Source of the DNA: Sulfuricurvum sp. | GTDB taxonomy: Bacteria > Campylobacterota > Campylobacteria > Campylobacterales > Sulfurimonadaceae | Direction of reading: 5' to 3' | Assembly: GCF_030691015.1 (NCBI RefSeq) | Contig: NZ_JAUYFF010000001.1 | Coordinates: forward strand, 310,001 to 374,000 | DNA length: 64,000 nt | Shown here: positions 35,136-44,993 of the stretch, in pieces | How positions within the stretch are numbered: the first letter of the stretch is position 1 | Layout of the letters: the number at the start of each line of letters is the position of its first letter | Notes under the pieces: generated by a model | What the model was told of the DNA's origin: nothing | The model's database searches: none | What the model saw: the letters and a program-made list of their open reading frames with translations, nothing else | Made by a program: the position numbers and the translations under genes

Positions 35136-38100
35136 TATCGTGTTGCCGGAGTGTAATCATAGGTTACTCCCGTTCCTCTTGATGTCCCTTTATTAGCTTT
35201 ATCGCTTCCGAGTATTTTGGTATTGGTAGAACTGCCCGCTGTTCCAATATTCGGGACAACATTAATATTGAAACATGGATGGGTTTGGCAGTCGAGATTA
35301 GGATTAGATGGATCACTATACTCGAGGGCATTGATACCATACCATAACCACGGATCAGTATTGATATGAGCTTTACCGCTATAAGTTGGAGCAATAGGAC
35401 CAAGGGTATATGTCTCCATTCCGTTGACCTCATTACTCCACATATTAACAGTCGTTACCGTACCATTACTGTTATTTTGTATTCGGGTAATATTCCCGTC
35501 TCCGTCGTTATTATCGTTATGCAGTATATTGATAAACCATTGCGATGAATTACGACTAGGTGCTAAGCCCGTTCCAGCTAATGTCGGGGTGTTAAATACT
35601 TCATACCAAGCGTTTGCAGTAAAACCGACATTTCCAAATACCCGTACATCGCGTGGAACGATACGCCCGTAAACAAAAGTAACATTTTGATCAGCATTTT
35701 CTATACGAGAACCAGAAACATTTCTATCTCCAATAGGAGCAGTACCCGTATAAAATGAAATAATTGATACATTTGTTTCATTTCCATTGACGCTGAATGG
35801 ATTCACTGTTATAGTTGGTGATTTATTAAAATTAAATCGAAGCATTAAACTACTATTAGTTTCATTCCATGCTAAATATTTTGTACCATTTTCATCGCCC
35901 CCGCTTCCAAACCCTATGGCTAAATTGTTAATAACTGTTTCATTTGCATCACCATGAAGATTATCAAACACAATAGGAGTGATGGTTACACTTTTTTCCC
36001 ATGCCCCTTGTCTGAAATTTCGAGTGATCGCTCCATTGTTATTTTGAGCACTTACATTTAAATCAAAACGGCCTGACATCATTTTTAATGTAGCTTCATC
36101 ATCCCCGATTCGCGCAAGATACGTAAAAGTACCCGGATTCCCATTGTTATTACTGAGCCTCAAAGTAGAAATATTAAAAGTAGAGGGGATATAAGTTGCA
36201 TTAGTGTTTCCACATATAAAAGTTCCATTACAATTTAGTTGTGAATCATCATTATCAATTGCAGACCAAACTTTATCTATGACTTGTAATGTCATTTTTC
36301 CTACATCTGAAAAATTTACTGGCATTACTTCATTAGATACTATTCCACTTTTAACAGAGATTCCATTACTCATATTAAAATCACCTGTTCCCATTGAAAA
36401 GAATCCAACTAGTCCATTTGTTGTATCTAGTACATTATTAGGATAGTATCTTGCACTAGTATTCAATTCTAAAATATTACGGGCATTTGTAACATTATAA
36501 TCATTCGTTAATCCATTTTGAAATGTCAATGCCTGTAATGTTATATTGTAGTCAGATGCAGAAGTTAATAGATCAGGCCAATGGGAAGAATTCGATGTGA
36601 TTGTAAATTTATTTGGTCTTATCGCATATGCATCCGATGAACATCCTTTTGTCCCTAAAGCGTCCAAAGTACATTGATAACATCCATAATTATGAGCATA
36701 TACACCCGTTCCAATACCATGATTGGCAGGTTCACAAGGAGCGCCATTTAATGTTCCTCGACATCTATCAACAGCTGCTTGTCCAAATGCTTGTAAATAC
36801 TGACTTCCACTATTTACACATTGTGGCATTCCTTCAATATTACCGCTATTAGAGCTATTTACCAAACAGGTAATCGAAGGATCTATTAGATTCATTCCAT
36901 AAAAATTAATATATTTCGGAACTATTTTAGAATGTTTTTTAGCTTGTGCTTGTATTGTGTATGTCGATGTTGTTCTTGCATACGTGTCCCCTGCAGAAAA
37001 AGTAGATATCAAAGGTTGCCCATTATTCCCAATAATTTGATAACGCTCAGCTGTACATGATCCATTATCATCGGTTGTATTAATATCAGAAACATAAAAA
37101 AGTACTGGCATATCAACTACATCATTGTTACCAGCAGTATAATAAGGAATTGCACTCGAGCCCCCTCCCGTCCCTAACCAAACTGCATCTAAAAAGTGAT
37201 TAGCATCTGTTTTTGATGTTATTTTTGTTTTTAATCCTGTCCGAGCTGTGTACCCATTGGTTGGATAATTATCGACTACATCAACTGCTCCTGTGTTGCT
37301 TGGTGGAGTTGGTGGAATTGGATTATAAGGAGTACATCGTCCCCAAACTGTCAAATCATCAATTTCATGAGCATTACACCCACCCCCAGTTCCTGAGGTT
37401 AATGCAAAACGGACCAATGCAGGAGTAGTAGTTTGATTATAAACTGGATTTTTAGCATCAAATCCATTGATAATCGTAACATATCCTGATCCAGTGTCTC
37501 GTTCAAGACGGATGTACAAGTGAGCATTATCACGAGCATCCACAGTCAAACGAAATTTATCACCCGGTAATTTAGCCGGATTTGTATAGTCAACTTCCGG
37601 TGCAATAGGCGTTGTTAAAGGATACGCTTCTTGTAAGAATTCATATCCGGACATACCACTACCATCTCCACGAATGACTGCAGCATTCGTATGAAATCCA
37701 GGACCACCAACACGATCTTCTGTAGGATTAGCAAAGTTCCCATATTCATCCAAGCCAAGACCAAGCCAACCACCTTGAAACCCAGGATTTCCATGTCCCT
37801 GAGCATATCCCATTGATCCTCCATATGCGCCAGGTGTTGGGGATGCTCCCACTGCTGAATCATACAATACGGCGACAACCCCATCCGCACCATAGGTACC
37901 TAATCCTGCTTCAGCAGGACTTTCTTCAAAACATCCTCCATATGCATAATGGGTAAATTCTACAATTATTAAATTCCCTTGAGAAGGAAACTCATAGTCC
38001 TTTGTAACGGCTGTAGCAATATTTTTTTTACCCGGAGTGAGTTTGAGATGTCCACTGTTAATTTGCGGGGTAAAGGTTCCGTTACTATAAAGTGTCCGCC

Positions 38101-39187
38101 ATTTTTCGTCTAATTCCGTACTAAATGTATCGTTGTAACACATAGGAGCTGTTAATTGTTCCATAATACTGGCTGTTGCAATATCATATCCTGCTTTTAG
38201 TGAAACCCCCCCGCTTCCAGTCGGATTCGAAAGAGTTACTCTAAAGCTTTCTGTCAATTCAATTATTTCATCGTGATAAATATCCATATTAACAGTGACT
38301 TCTGTTTGTCCTGCTGGAATTGTTACACTTCCTCCTGCAATACGGTAATCACTATCCCCAATAGCAGTTAAATCATACGTAGTGTACATTACACTAATCG
38401 GGTACTCTACCACAGTATCCAATGATATTTTCATAGGCATTTGTGATACTCCACCATAAGGGAGAGTCGTATTTTCACTTGTTTGATAAACTACTTGTTC
38501 CCAACCTATCTCAGGAAGTTTAACTATTATATTCACCGTTCCCGTGGAGGTATGAGCAAATCCATCCTGAATTGTGTAAGTAAACGAATCATTTCCAAGA
38601 TAATCGACTTCCGGTGTATACGTAAAAGATCCATTTGCATCCAAAGCAAGTACTCCATGCGATGGAGCCGTATTTGTTATTACACTTAATGAATCTCCCA
38701 TATCATTAGTTAATATATTTTCACTTAATACACTATTTTTGCCAGTAATATATGAATCATTAACTGCAGTTGCATTGGGAACAAAATTGAAACTAAATGC
38801 ATATACCTGATTATTTGCAGTGCTTTTAATACGCATATTAAAATCAGTTGCACCTGTAAAAGTTATAGTATTATTATTATTTAGTACTGTGCCCGTACTA
38901 TTATCAGGACAACTAGATAAATGATATTTATATGCTACGTCATTATCAGCATCTCGGGTAAAGGTTAAAGTACCAGCGGATGGAATATTAAAGTAATAGT
39001 ATTCATTATCGCCATTATCAAACTGATTCCCAGAATATGAATCTGTATAATTTGAATCCACTCCAGATACGGTGAAACTATGATCTGTAGTATTACTACA
39101 CGCATCAGAGCACCATCCTGATGGACTCATAACCATCACCATTCCAAAAACCGCTATCCATCGTAAAAAAAGTTTATTTATTTTCAT
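35135..39187 (-). CDS. MshQ-like secreted pilus-tip protein/adhesin
   Basis: A 1350-aa exported protein: signal peptide about 1-27, a PPC-like beta domain (about 30-130) and a cadherin/Big-like repeat (about 137-222, LSENILTNDMGDSLSV ... YLGNDSFTYTI). A Calx-beta domain follows (about 225-345, TVEVTVNMDIYHDEIIELTE-type pattern), then an L-type lectin-like domain (about 348-625, GFQGGWLGLGLDEYG). A cysteine-rich stretch and a C-terminal region like that of MSHA protein MshQ (DUF6701) complete it. Lectin plus beta domains suggest surface binding. The Shine-Dalgarno TAAGGAGG is strong. The gene is visibly more A/T-rich than its neighbours, suggesting different ancestry. It heads the minor-pilin cassette. 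Confidence 0.8.
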   Translation of the reverse strand: MKINKLFLRWIAVFGMVMVMSPSGWCSDACSNTTDHSFTVSGVDSNYTDSYSGNQFDNGDNEYYYFNIPSAGTLTFTRDADNDVAYKYHLSSCPDNSTGTVLNNNNTITFTGATDFNMRIKSTANNQVYAFSFNFVPNATAVNDSYITGKNSVLSENILTNDMGDSLSVITNTAPSHGVLALDANGSFTYTPEVDYLGNDSFTYTIQDGFAHTSTGTVNIIVKLPEIGWEQVVYQTSENTTLPYGGVSQMPMKISLDTVVEYPISVMYTTYDLTAIGDSDYRIAGGSVTIPAGQTEVTVNMDIYHDEIIELTESFRVTLSNPTGSGGVSLKAGYDIATASIMEQLTAPMCYNDTFSTELDEKWRTLYSNGTFTPQINSGHLKLTPGKKNIATAVTKDYEFPSQGNLIIVEFTHYAYGGCFEESPAEAGLGTYGADGVVAVLYDSAVGASPTPGAYGGSMGYAQGHGNPGFQGGWLGLGLDEYGNFANPTEDRVGGPGFHTNAAVIRGDGSGMSGYEFLQEAYPLTTPIAPEVDYTNPAKLPGDKFRLTVDARDNAHLYIRLERDTGSGYVTIINGFDAKNPVYNQTTTPALVRFALTSGTGGGCNAHEIDDLTVWGRCTPYNPIPPTPPSNTGAVDVVDNYPTNGYTARTGLKTKITSKTDANHFLDAVWLGTGGGSSAIPYYTAGNNDVVDMPVLFYVSDINTTDDNGSCTAERYQIIGNNGQPLISTFSAGDTYARTTSTYTIQAQAKKHSKIVPKYINFYGMNLIDPSITCLVNSSNSGNIEGMPQCVNSGSQYLQAFGQAAVDRCRGTLNGAPCEPANHGIGTGVYAHNYGCYQCTLDALGTKGCSSDAYAIRPNKFTITSNSSHWPDLLTSASDYNITLQALTFQNGLTNDYNVTNARNILELNTSARYYPNNVLDTTNGLVGFFSMGTGDFNMSNGISVKSGIVSNEVMPVNFSDVGKMTLQVIDKVWSAIDNDDSQLNCNGTFICGNTNATYIPSTFNISTLRLSNNNGNPGTFTYLARIGDDEATLKMMSGRFDLNVSAQNNNGAITRNFRQGAWEKSVTITPIVFDNLHGDANETVINNLAIGFGSGGDENGTKYLAWNETNSSLMLRFNFNKSPTITVNPFSVNGNETNVSIISFYTGTAPIGDRNVSGSRIENADQNVTFVYGRIVPRDVRVFGNVGFTANAWYEVFNTPTLAGTGLAPSRNSSQWFINILHNDNNDGDGNITRIQNNSNGTVTTVNMWSNEVNGMETYTLGPIAPTYSGKAHINTDPWLWYGINALEYSDPSNPNLDCQTHPCFNINVVPNIGTAGSSTNTKILGSDKANKGTSRGTGVTYDYTPATR

Positions 39188-39340
39188 CTCATCCTCCTTA
39201 GGATTTTAAGGGACACAAAAGCGGGGCTCGGTAGCACTCATCCATATACCCAATTTATCTAATCGATTACTATCGACCATTGTCCCTCTTTACTAAAGCT
39301 TTTATGCGAGGAGACGCTATCTTTTGATTGTAGTGCTATG
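39188..39340 (-). promoter_or_regulatory. Potentially structured leader of the pilus-tip cassette
   Basis: The minus-strand leader can pair AGGGACA (39287-39281) with TGTCCCT (39215-39209). These enclose a smaller hairpin TCGAT/ATCGA (39263-39276) and a GC-rich segment GCTACCGAGCCCCGC. A TACAAT -10 candidate lies at 39327-39332. It could be a riboswitch or an attenuator; I could not match a known class. Confidence 0.35.
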
Positions 39341-39410
39341 CAGATTAAATGGCGATTAAAATGCGTTAATAATTATTGATCGTGTATCGATTCTCTTTTT
39401 ATAAAACTTC

Positions 39411-39438
39411 TTGACGTTTGTTTTTTGTGTGTTATAAT
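39411..39438 (+). promoter_or_regulatory. Sigma70-type promoter of hpf
   Basis: TTGACG (39411-39416), 16-bp spacer, TATAAT (39433-39438): the best-formed promoter in the window. An AAGGTGGG Shine-Dalgarno follows at 39462-39469 before the ATG at 39476. Confidence 0.8.
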
Positions 39439-39475
39439 CAAACTTTCCTCAATATAACACTAAGGTGGGACAACT

Positions 39476-40012
39476 ATGAATATCTCTCTCGTCGGACGCC
39501 ATATCGAGCTCAGCGATGCCATTAAAGATCATCTGATGCACTCTATCGATACACTATCTAAATACCATCTCGACCTTATCAGCGTTAATGCCGTTGCCAG
39601 CTCGAACGAACGCAAAAAAGGGGTGACGATCGAATTTACGATCAACGTTGCCGGAAAAAACACTATTGTAATCACCCAACGTGACGATGATCTCTACGCC
39701 GCTATCGACATCGCTATCGACCGTGCCCAAAAAGCACTTCGCCGTCTTCATGACCGCATTTCTGATCATAAAAATGAAGGGCTCAATGAAGCAAAACTAG
39801 CAGCCTCGCACACTATCGATTTGCACGCTGCCAATGAAGCGATGGAAGATGAGATTGTTCCGACAGAATTGGTTCTCTACAAACCTCAAGAGGTTGCCGA
39901 AGTGGTAGAAAAACTCAAAGAGAGTACCAAAGTTTTTGAAGTATTTTATGACAATGACGGGAAAATGCGTGTCCTTTACAAACGCGGTGACGGACGTTTC
40001 GGGTTATATTAA
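39476..40012 (+). CDS. hpf: Long-form ribosome hibernation-promoting factor
   Basis: A 178-aa HPF/RaiA family protein. The N-terminal ribosome-binding domain (about 1-100, MNISLVGRHIELSDAIKDHL and the RAQKALRRLHDRI helix) binds the decoding centre. The C-terminal domain (about 125-178, LYKPQEVAEVVEKLKES ... VLYKRGDGRFGLY) mediates 100S ribosome dimers. The long form is typical outside gammaproteobacteria. It is monocistronic with a strong promoter and overlaps the recG 3' end by 4 bp on the opposite strand. Confidence 0.95.
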   Translation: MNISLVGRHIELSDAIKDHLMHSIDTLSKYHLDLISVNAVASSNERKKGVTIEFTINVAGKNTIVITQRDDDLYAAIDIAIDRAQKALRRLHDRISDHKNEGLNEAKLAASHTIDLHAANEAMEDEIVPTELVLYKPQEVAEVVEKLKESTKVFEVFYDNDGKMRVLYKRGDGRFGLY

Positions 40013-41802
40013 CCTTTTTGAAGGTCAAGATAATTCTTGACCTCTCTTACAACTTCTTCATCTTCACCGATATCCGCCCACCGAAATTTTTTACCGCTTT
40101 GGATACTCCCCTCTAATAAATCACCGCTTGAGCGAAATTTCAGATCGAGTGCCGCTATCTCAAATCCGCTGGTACAACTGCTAAACGACTCTAAACGCTC
40201 ATTTTTACCGCTTTTATTCGTATAGAGATAACAATACCCCTGCAACCCCGTACGGCTCACCCGACCGCGCAGCTGATGGAGTGTCGAGAGACCCAACCGT
40301 TCCGCTCCGACGATCACGACTGTGGAGAGTCGCGGGAGAGAGATCCCTACTTCGACGACGGTGGTCGCAAGGAGAATACTCCCCTTTTCGCGAAACTCCA
40401 TCAATACCGCCTCTTTCTCTTTGTCTTTGCCGTGGGTGACGTAGACATTCTCGAAATTTTTTTCCCAGTACCCTCGCGCTTCCTCGATGCTTTGGTAATC
40501 GATGCTCTCGCTTTGCTCTACCAGCGGATAGACAATAAGGACTTGATGCTTTTGTAAAATCTCAAAGCGAATACGATCTAATAATTTTGTAAAATCACTT
40601 TTACCGATGATGCGAGTTGTGATATTTTTGGTAAAAGGGGTTTGGACGATCAGACTCACATCAATATGGGCCGAATCGATCATCGCCTGTGTACGGGGAA
40701 TCGGGGTGGCGGAGAATTGGAGATAGTGTGGAGAGGTATCATTCTCGGTAAGTTTCGTTAAGGAATGGCGCTGTGCCGTTCCGAAACGGTGCTGTTCATC
40801 CACCATAACGAGTCCCGCTTCAGGGAGGCTTCGATGAAGCAATGCATGGGTTCCGATGATGAAATCATACTCTTCCAAAGAGCCCTTTTTTGTTGCATTG
40901 GTCACCAATGCTATTCGTAAATTGGGGAGAAATTTTTGCGCCTCTTCATAGAGCTGAGCCGCAAGGATCGTCGTCGGTGCCATCAAAATGGAGCGATAAG
41001 GACGCATCAAAATAACAGAGGCTAAAATCACCATCGTTTTCCCCGATCCGACATCCCCCACAATCATCCGTCGAGAGCCATATTGCCCTCTGAGATCACT
41101 CTCAATCTCGCCAATCGCTTTTTTTTGATCCTCCGTCAATTCGAACGGAAGGGTTTTTATCCACGCATGAACATCACCTGAAGCACGATAGGAGGTTTTA
41201 TGAAAACGGCGTTTAAGACGGAGACGACGCATATACTCAAAAAGTTCGGCAAATTTAAGGGCGTGATATTGCTGTTCATTCAGAGGCTTTGGAAGATCGG
41301 GAAAATGGATTGCATAAAGTTCACGGGCTATCTTTTCGGGAAGTCCGTCTGCAATAATATTTTCAACGGTAATATTTTTTTCAACTAAGCGGCGCATCAC
41401 ATCGGCACGAAGCGGCGTTTTATAAATCGGAACGAGGGAGCCGACGGCACTGATCTTCATCGGATGGACTATCGTCCATTTTCCCAACTCCCACTGCGCC
41501 TTGCCGCTGAAAAAAGCACGCTCTCCACGGGGGAATTGATGAATCATATAGGGCTTGGGATGAAATATTACCCCCTCAATCACACTCTCTAGATTATGTG
41601 CAAAAAAGGTGATTTTGAGGGTTTTAGGAGTGCGTACAACGTGCTCTACCGTCGCATCGATAACACAGGCGGAGTTATGGAGTAGCTCACTGCTTAAACG
41701 ACGATCTTCGAACGAGGTAGGGGTGAGGAGGGAGAGAGCGGTGATACTTCCAATCCCTAAACGGTGAAACTTTTCACCCTCCTCACTTGGTAACGATAGC
41801 AT
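40009..41802 (-). CDS. recG: ATP-dependent DNA helicase RecG
   Basis: Branch-migration helicase of 597 aa that reverses stalled forks. It has an OB-fold wedge region (about 45-130, shorter than the E. coli protein of 693 aa), then Walker A GDVGSGKTMVI, motif II VDEQH, motif III FSATPIPRT, and C-terminal motifs TTVVEVGISLP and QLRGRVSRTG. The short N-terminus is usual in this phylum. It is the last gene of the kdsA operon and overlaps the M16-like gene by 20 bp. Confidence 0.96.
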   Translation of the reverse strand: MLSLPSEEGEKFHRLGIGSITALSLLTPTSFEDRRLSSELLHNSACVIDATVEHVVRTPKTLKITFFAHNLESVIEGVIFHPKPYMIHQFPRGERAFFSGKAQWELGKWTIVHPMKISAVGSLVPIYKTPLRADVMRRLVEKNITVENIIADGLPEKIARELYAIHFPDLPKPLNEQQYHALKFAELFEYMRRLRLKRRFHKTSYRASGDVHAWIKTLPFELTEDQKKAIGEIESDLRGQYGSRRMIVGDVGSGKTMVILASVILMRPYRSILMAPTTILAAQLYEEAQKFLPNLRIALVTNATKKGSLEEYDFIIGTHALLHRSLPEAGLVMVDEQHRFGTAQRHSLTKLTENDTSPHYLQFSATPIPRTQAMIDSAHIDVSLIVQTPFTKNITTRIIGKSDFTKLLDRIRFEILQKHQVLIVYPLVEQSESIDYQSIEEARGYWEKNFENVYVTHGKDKEKEAVLMEFREKGSILLATTVVEVGISLPRLSTVVIVGAERLGLSTLHQLRGRVSRTGLQGYCYLYTNKSGKNERLESFSSCTSGFEIAALDLKFRSSGDLLEGSIQSGKKFRWADIGEDEEVVREVKNYLDLQKG

Positions 41803-43069
41803 AGCTAAGATCGCGAATTTCGCCGTGGCGTTTGATAAAATCGTTCACATCCTCTAGGGTAAGGGTACGAATCATCTCCAATTCCTGCGCACTCGATCCG
41901 AGCGGTTTGCCCTGATAATATTCGCTGAATGTTCGACCCAAACGCTGAGAGAGAGTTTCGACACGCAACGGCTCAGAACCGAGCAAAAATTTACGCGCTT
42001 GATCAAGCTCATTTTGGGTGACACCGCCTCGAACAAAAGTATCGATTACTTCAACCACTGTTTTTTTAGCTTCATCCTGCGATTCAAGTTTGGTTTGCAA
42101 ATAACCGCTGAAATAGGTATTAGTTTTCGCAACCGAGAGACGGGAATAAGCGGAGTAAGCAAGTCCACGCTTCACTCGAATCTCCTCCATCAATCGGCTT
42201 CCAAATCCGCTGGAGCCGAGGATAAACATGGCGACACGGGCTTTAAAAAACTCCGGATCACCCTCATTCATAGCAAATGGGGCACCGAAATAGAGATAAG
42301 CCTGCTCCGTCTGAGGACGCTTTAGGATCGATTCTTTTGGCTCTTTTCGCGGCTCGTAATGGCGCTCTTTCCCTATTTTACCCGCTTCTAATAGACTCAG
42401 GAGAGATTGCACTTTCGCTTTTGCCTCAGTGATAGAAATATCGCCTCCCATAACGATAAGGGCATTGTTAAGGATTAAATGATCTTTTTTAAACGTTTCA
42501 ATATCACTCAGATTAATCGCTTTAATGCTCTTTTTAGTCCCGATATTAGGCACCGCCATCGGTGTCCCTTCAAAAAGAACCGCTTTAAGCTCTTCAGAGG
42601 CAACCGTATCGAAGTCAGCCTCTTTACGGGCGATATCGCTGAGTGCCATTGTTTTTACTTTTTCGAGTGATTTGTCGGTAAAGTTAGGCTCTCGCAACTG
42701 TTCGTTTAAAAGGGAGAGTCCTGTATCGAACTCCTCTTTGAGAGATCCTAGTTCGATAACGAACGTCTCATTCCCCGCATTGCTGCTGAGCTGTATAGCA
42801 CGTGCGTCAAGGGCATCGGCAAAACCGACGGAACCGCGTCTTAGTGACCCTTCATTCAACATTTTGCCGCTGAGCCGCGCCAAACCAAAAGATTTCCCCT
42901 CATCAATACTGCCACTATGGGTGAAGACAACCTGCATAGAGACGATCGGAAGACGTTTATCCTCTTCGAAAATAAAAGGGATTTTTACCCCTTTAACTTC
43001 TATAAAATCCAATGTGCTTGCCATAAGTGCTTGCCCTAATAGTAAAATCGCTAAAAATAAACGTGTCAC
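41783..43069 (-). CDS. M16-family peptidase-like protein lacking the zinc motif
   Basis: A 428-aa protein with an N-terminal signal peptide (MTRLFLAILLLGQALMAS), so probably periplasmic. It follows the M16/insulinase fold in two halves, including the second-half GSSGFGSRLMEEIRVKRGLAYSAYS. The inverted HxxEH zinc site is absent: where HFLEH is expected the sequence is ARLSGKMLNEGS. It is therefore a non-catalytic member, like the Y/R-type partner subunits in heterodimeric M16 enzymes. No catalytic M16 partner is in the window. It overlaps mqnC by 4 bp and recG by 20 bp. Confidence 0.88.
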   Translation of the reverse strand: MTRLFLAILLLGQALMASTLDFIEVKGVKIPFIFEEDKRLPIVSMQVVFTHSGSIDEGKSFGLARLSGKMLNEGSLRRGSVGFADALDARAIQLSSNAGNETFVIELGSLKEEFDTGLSLLNEQLREPNFTDKSLEKVKTMALSDIARKEADFDTVASEELKAVLFEGTPMAVPNIGTKKSIKAINLSDIETFKKDHLILNNALIVMGGDISITEAKAKVQSLLSLLEAGKIGKERHYEPRKEPKESILKRPQTEQAYLYFGAPFAMNEGDPEFFKARVAMFILGSSGFGSRLMEEIRVKRGLAYSAYSRLSVAKTNTYFSGYLQTKLESQDEAKKTVVEVIDTFVRGGVTQNELDQARKFLLGSEPLRVETLSQRLGRTFSEYYQGKPLGSSAQELEMIRTLTLEDVNDFIKRHGEIRDLSYAIVTK

Positions 43070-44112
43070 TCAAATTTTTCCAAAATCTCATACGCCGTAT
43101 TACGAATTGCCGGTATTTCTCCGATATCACGGATCAAATGTACCATCTCATCTTTTGCCATCCTAAACCCTGCCCCCGCACTGCGGACAACGTTCTCTTC
43201 CATCATGGTAGAGCCCAAATCGTTTGCCCCGAACAGCAATGCCATCTGACCGATGTAAGGCCCTTGGGTCACCCAAGAACTTTGGATATTGGGGAAATTA
43301 TCTAAAAAGAGACGAGATACCGCTAACAGTCTAAGATAACGGTTGGATGATTGTTTTTCAATCTCGGGATGCTCTTCCATCAGCTGGGTATTCTGCCCCT
43401 GAAACGACCACATAATAAAGGCTCTAAAGCCGTGTGTTTCGTCCTGAAGATCACGGATGAGATTCCAATGCTCGATAATCTCTTCATCGGTCTCGACCGT
43501 CCCGTACATCATCGTCGCTGTTGACATAATACCGAGTTTATGCGCTTGGCGGTGTACATCCACCCACTCTAACGAATCCATTTTTTTCGGAGCGATAATA
43601 TCGCGTACACGGTCACTGAGAATCTCAGCCCCTGCACCCGGAATCGATGCGAGCCCTTTGGCTTTCAAACGGCTCAAACACTCTTGAATCGAGATATGGG
43701 AAACTTTAGCGATAAAATCAAGCTCAATCGAAGAGAAGCCGTGGATGGTGATCGTCGGATATTTGGTGTGAATATGTTCCACCAAATCCTCGTACCATTC
43801 GATTTTGAGTTTCGGGTGAACACCCCCTTGGAACAAAATCTGTGTCCCGCCGATCTCAAGGAGTTCATCGATTTTTTGGTCGATCTCTTCAAAGGTGAGG
43901 ACATAGGCATCTTCATCTTTACCGTGACGGTAGAAAGCGCAGAACTTACAATCAACCCAACAAACGTTGGTGTAGTTGATATTACGGTCTACGACAAAGG
44001 TCGTGATCCCCTCAGGATGGAGCTCTTTTTTTCGAGCCGTCGCCATTTTCCCCAGTTCTTTGAGGTCAGCATGACGGATAAGTTCTAAGGCTTGTTCTTT
44101 ACTAAGACGCAT
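43066..44112 (-). CDS. mqnC: Dehypoxanthine futalosine cyclase
   Basis: Radical SAM enzyme of the futalosine menaquinone pathway, 348 aa, making cyclic dehypoxanthine futalosine. The [4Fe-4S] cysteines are in NVCWVDCKFCAFYRH (CxxxCxxC). Downstream are QGGVHPKLKIEWYEDL, IPGAGAEILSDRVR and MMYGTVET, all matching MqnC rather than MqnE. Menaquinone is the main respiratory quinone in Campylobacterota. The gene lies between nusB and the M16-like gene in the kdsA operon; other mqn genes are not in the window. Confidence 0.95.
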   Translation of the reverse strand: MRLSKEQALELIRHADLKELGKMATARKKELHPEGITTFVVDRNINYTNVCWVDCKFCAFYRHGKDEDAYVLTFEEIDQKIDELLEIGGTQILFQGGVHPKLKIEWYEDLVEHIHTKYPTITIHGFSSIELDFIAKVSHISIQECLSRLKAKGLASIPGAGAEILSDRVRDIIAPKKMDSLEWVDVHRQAHKLGIMSTATMMYGTVETDEEIIEHWNLIRDLQDETHGFRAFIMWSFQGQNTQLMEEHPEIEKQSSNRYLRLLAVSRLFLDNFPNIQSSWVTQGPYIGQMALLFGANDLGSTMMEENVVRSAGAGFRMAKDEMVHLIRDIGEIPAIRNTAYEILEKFE

Positions 44113-44118
44113 AATGAC

Positions 44119-44517
44119 CTATTTATCTCGCGAAATAGCGTCAAGAACGCCGTTAATAAACTTCGGTGATTGCTCGCTTCCGAATGCTTTTGCAACTTCG
44201 ATTGCTTCGTTGATGATAACAGCCGAATCGAGTTCTCCGAACATAATCTCATATCCGCCAAGACGGAGCGTGGCGCGCTCAATCGATCCCAAACGGTCGA
44301 AATCCCAATCTTTGAGGTGTTTAATGATTGCTTCGTCTACCTCTTCCAAATGGTCCGTTACCCCTTTGAACAAATCAAGGGCAAAATCACGCTGTTTGTT
44401 ACGGATCTTTTTCTCTTCGAGAATCTCATCACTAAAATCAGAGATTGTCTGATTTCCTAAATCGTATGCGTACAATAAACTCACAACCGCCATGCGGGCT
44501 TGATGACGTGTCGCCAT
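44119..44517 (-). CDS. nusB: Transcription antitermination factor NusB
   Basis: All-helical 132-aa RNA-binding protein that, with NusE (S10), promotes rRNA antitermination. It has the family opening ATRHQARMAVVSLLYAYD and the core LGGYEIMFGELDSAVIINEAIEVAKAFG, then FINGVLDAI. It starts directly at the ribH stop (1-bp overlap), the classic ribH-nusB pairing. Confidence 0.97.
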   Translation of the reverse strand: MATRHQARMAVVSLLYAYDLGNQTISDFSDEILEEKKIRNKQRDFALDLFKGVTDHLEEVDEAIIKHLKDWDFDRLGSIERATLRLGGYEIMFGELDSAVIINEAIEVAKAFGSEQSPKFINGVLDAISRDK

Positions 44518-44993
44518 TATGCGCCGATCTCAGCGTACAGATCAAGCATCTCGATAACAACGGTCATCGCTTCGAACCCTTTGTTCCCTGCTTTGGTTCC
44601 TGCACGTTCAATCGCCTGCTCGATGGTATCGGTCGTCAAAAGACCGAATGAAACCGGTTTTTTATGTTTCAAGCTTACCGTTGCAATCCCTTTGGTCGCT
44701 TCAGCAGAGACATAATCGAAATGAGGAGTTGAGCCGCGAATGACCGCACCCAATGCACATACCGCATCGTATTTACCACTGCTGAGAAGCTGCTCAATTA
44801 CCATAGGAAGTTCAAACGCACCCGGTGCCAAAACGTGAGTCAACTCATCCGCGTTTCCGCCGTGACGTGCATAGGCATCTTTTGCCCCTTCTACGAGACG
44901 ATCAACGATAAAGTGGTTCCAGCGTGTACTAACGATCGCTACTCTTTTGTCCGTGCGAACACGAAGTTGTCCTTCGATAAGTTTCATTTTCAA
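44517..44993 (-). CDS. ribH: 6,7-dimethyl-8-ribityllumazine synthase
   Basis: Penultimate riboflavin enzyme, 158 aa, condensing 5-amino-6-ribitylaminouracil with dihydroxybutanone phosphate in a 60-mer or pentamer. Motifs are [31 protein letters not shown] and [24 protein letters not shown]. It is placed between kdsA (4-bp overlap) and nusB, as in Campylobacter. Confidence 0.98.
   Translation of the reverse strand: MKMKLIEGQLRVRTDKRVAIVSTRWNHFIVDRLVEGAKDAYARHGGNADELTHVLAPGAFELPMVIEQLLSSGKYDAVCALGAVIRGSTPHFDYVSAEATKGIATVSLKHKKPVSFGLLTTDTIEQAIERAGTKAGNKGFEAMTVVIEMLDLYAEIGA

Noticed and set aside
39188-39290. GGGACACAAAAGC on the plus strand resembles the GGGACGCAAAGCC core of the c-di-GMP-I (GEMM) riboswitch
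   Set aside because: The preceding AAACC motif, the P1 partner strands and the GGUAGCGGGGUUACC-like second half are missing, and the orientation would point at hpf rather than the pilus genes.
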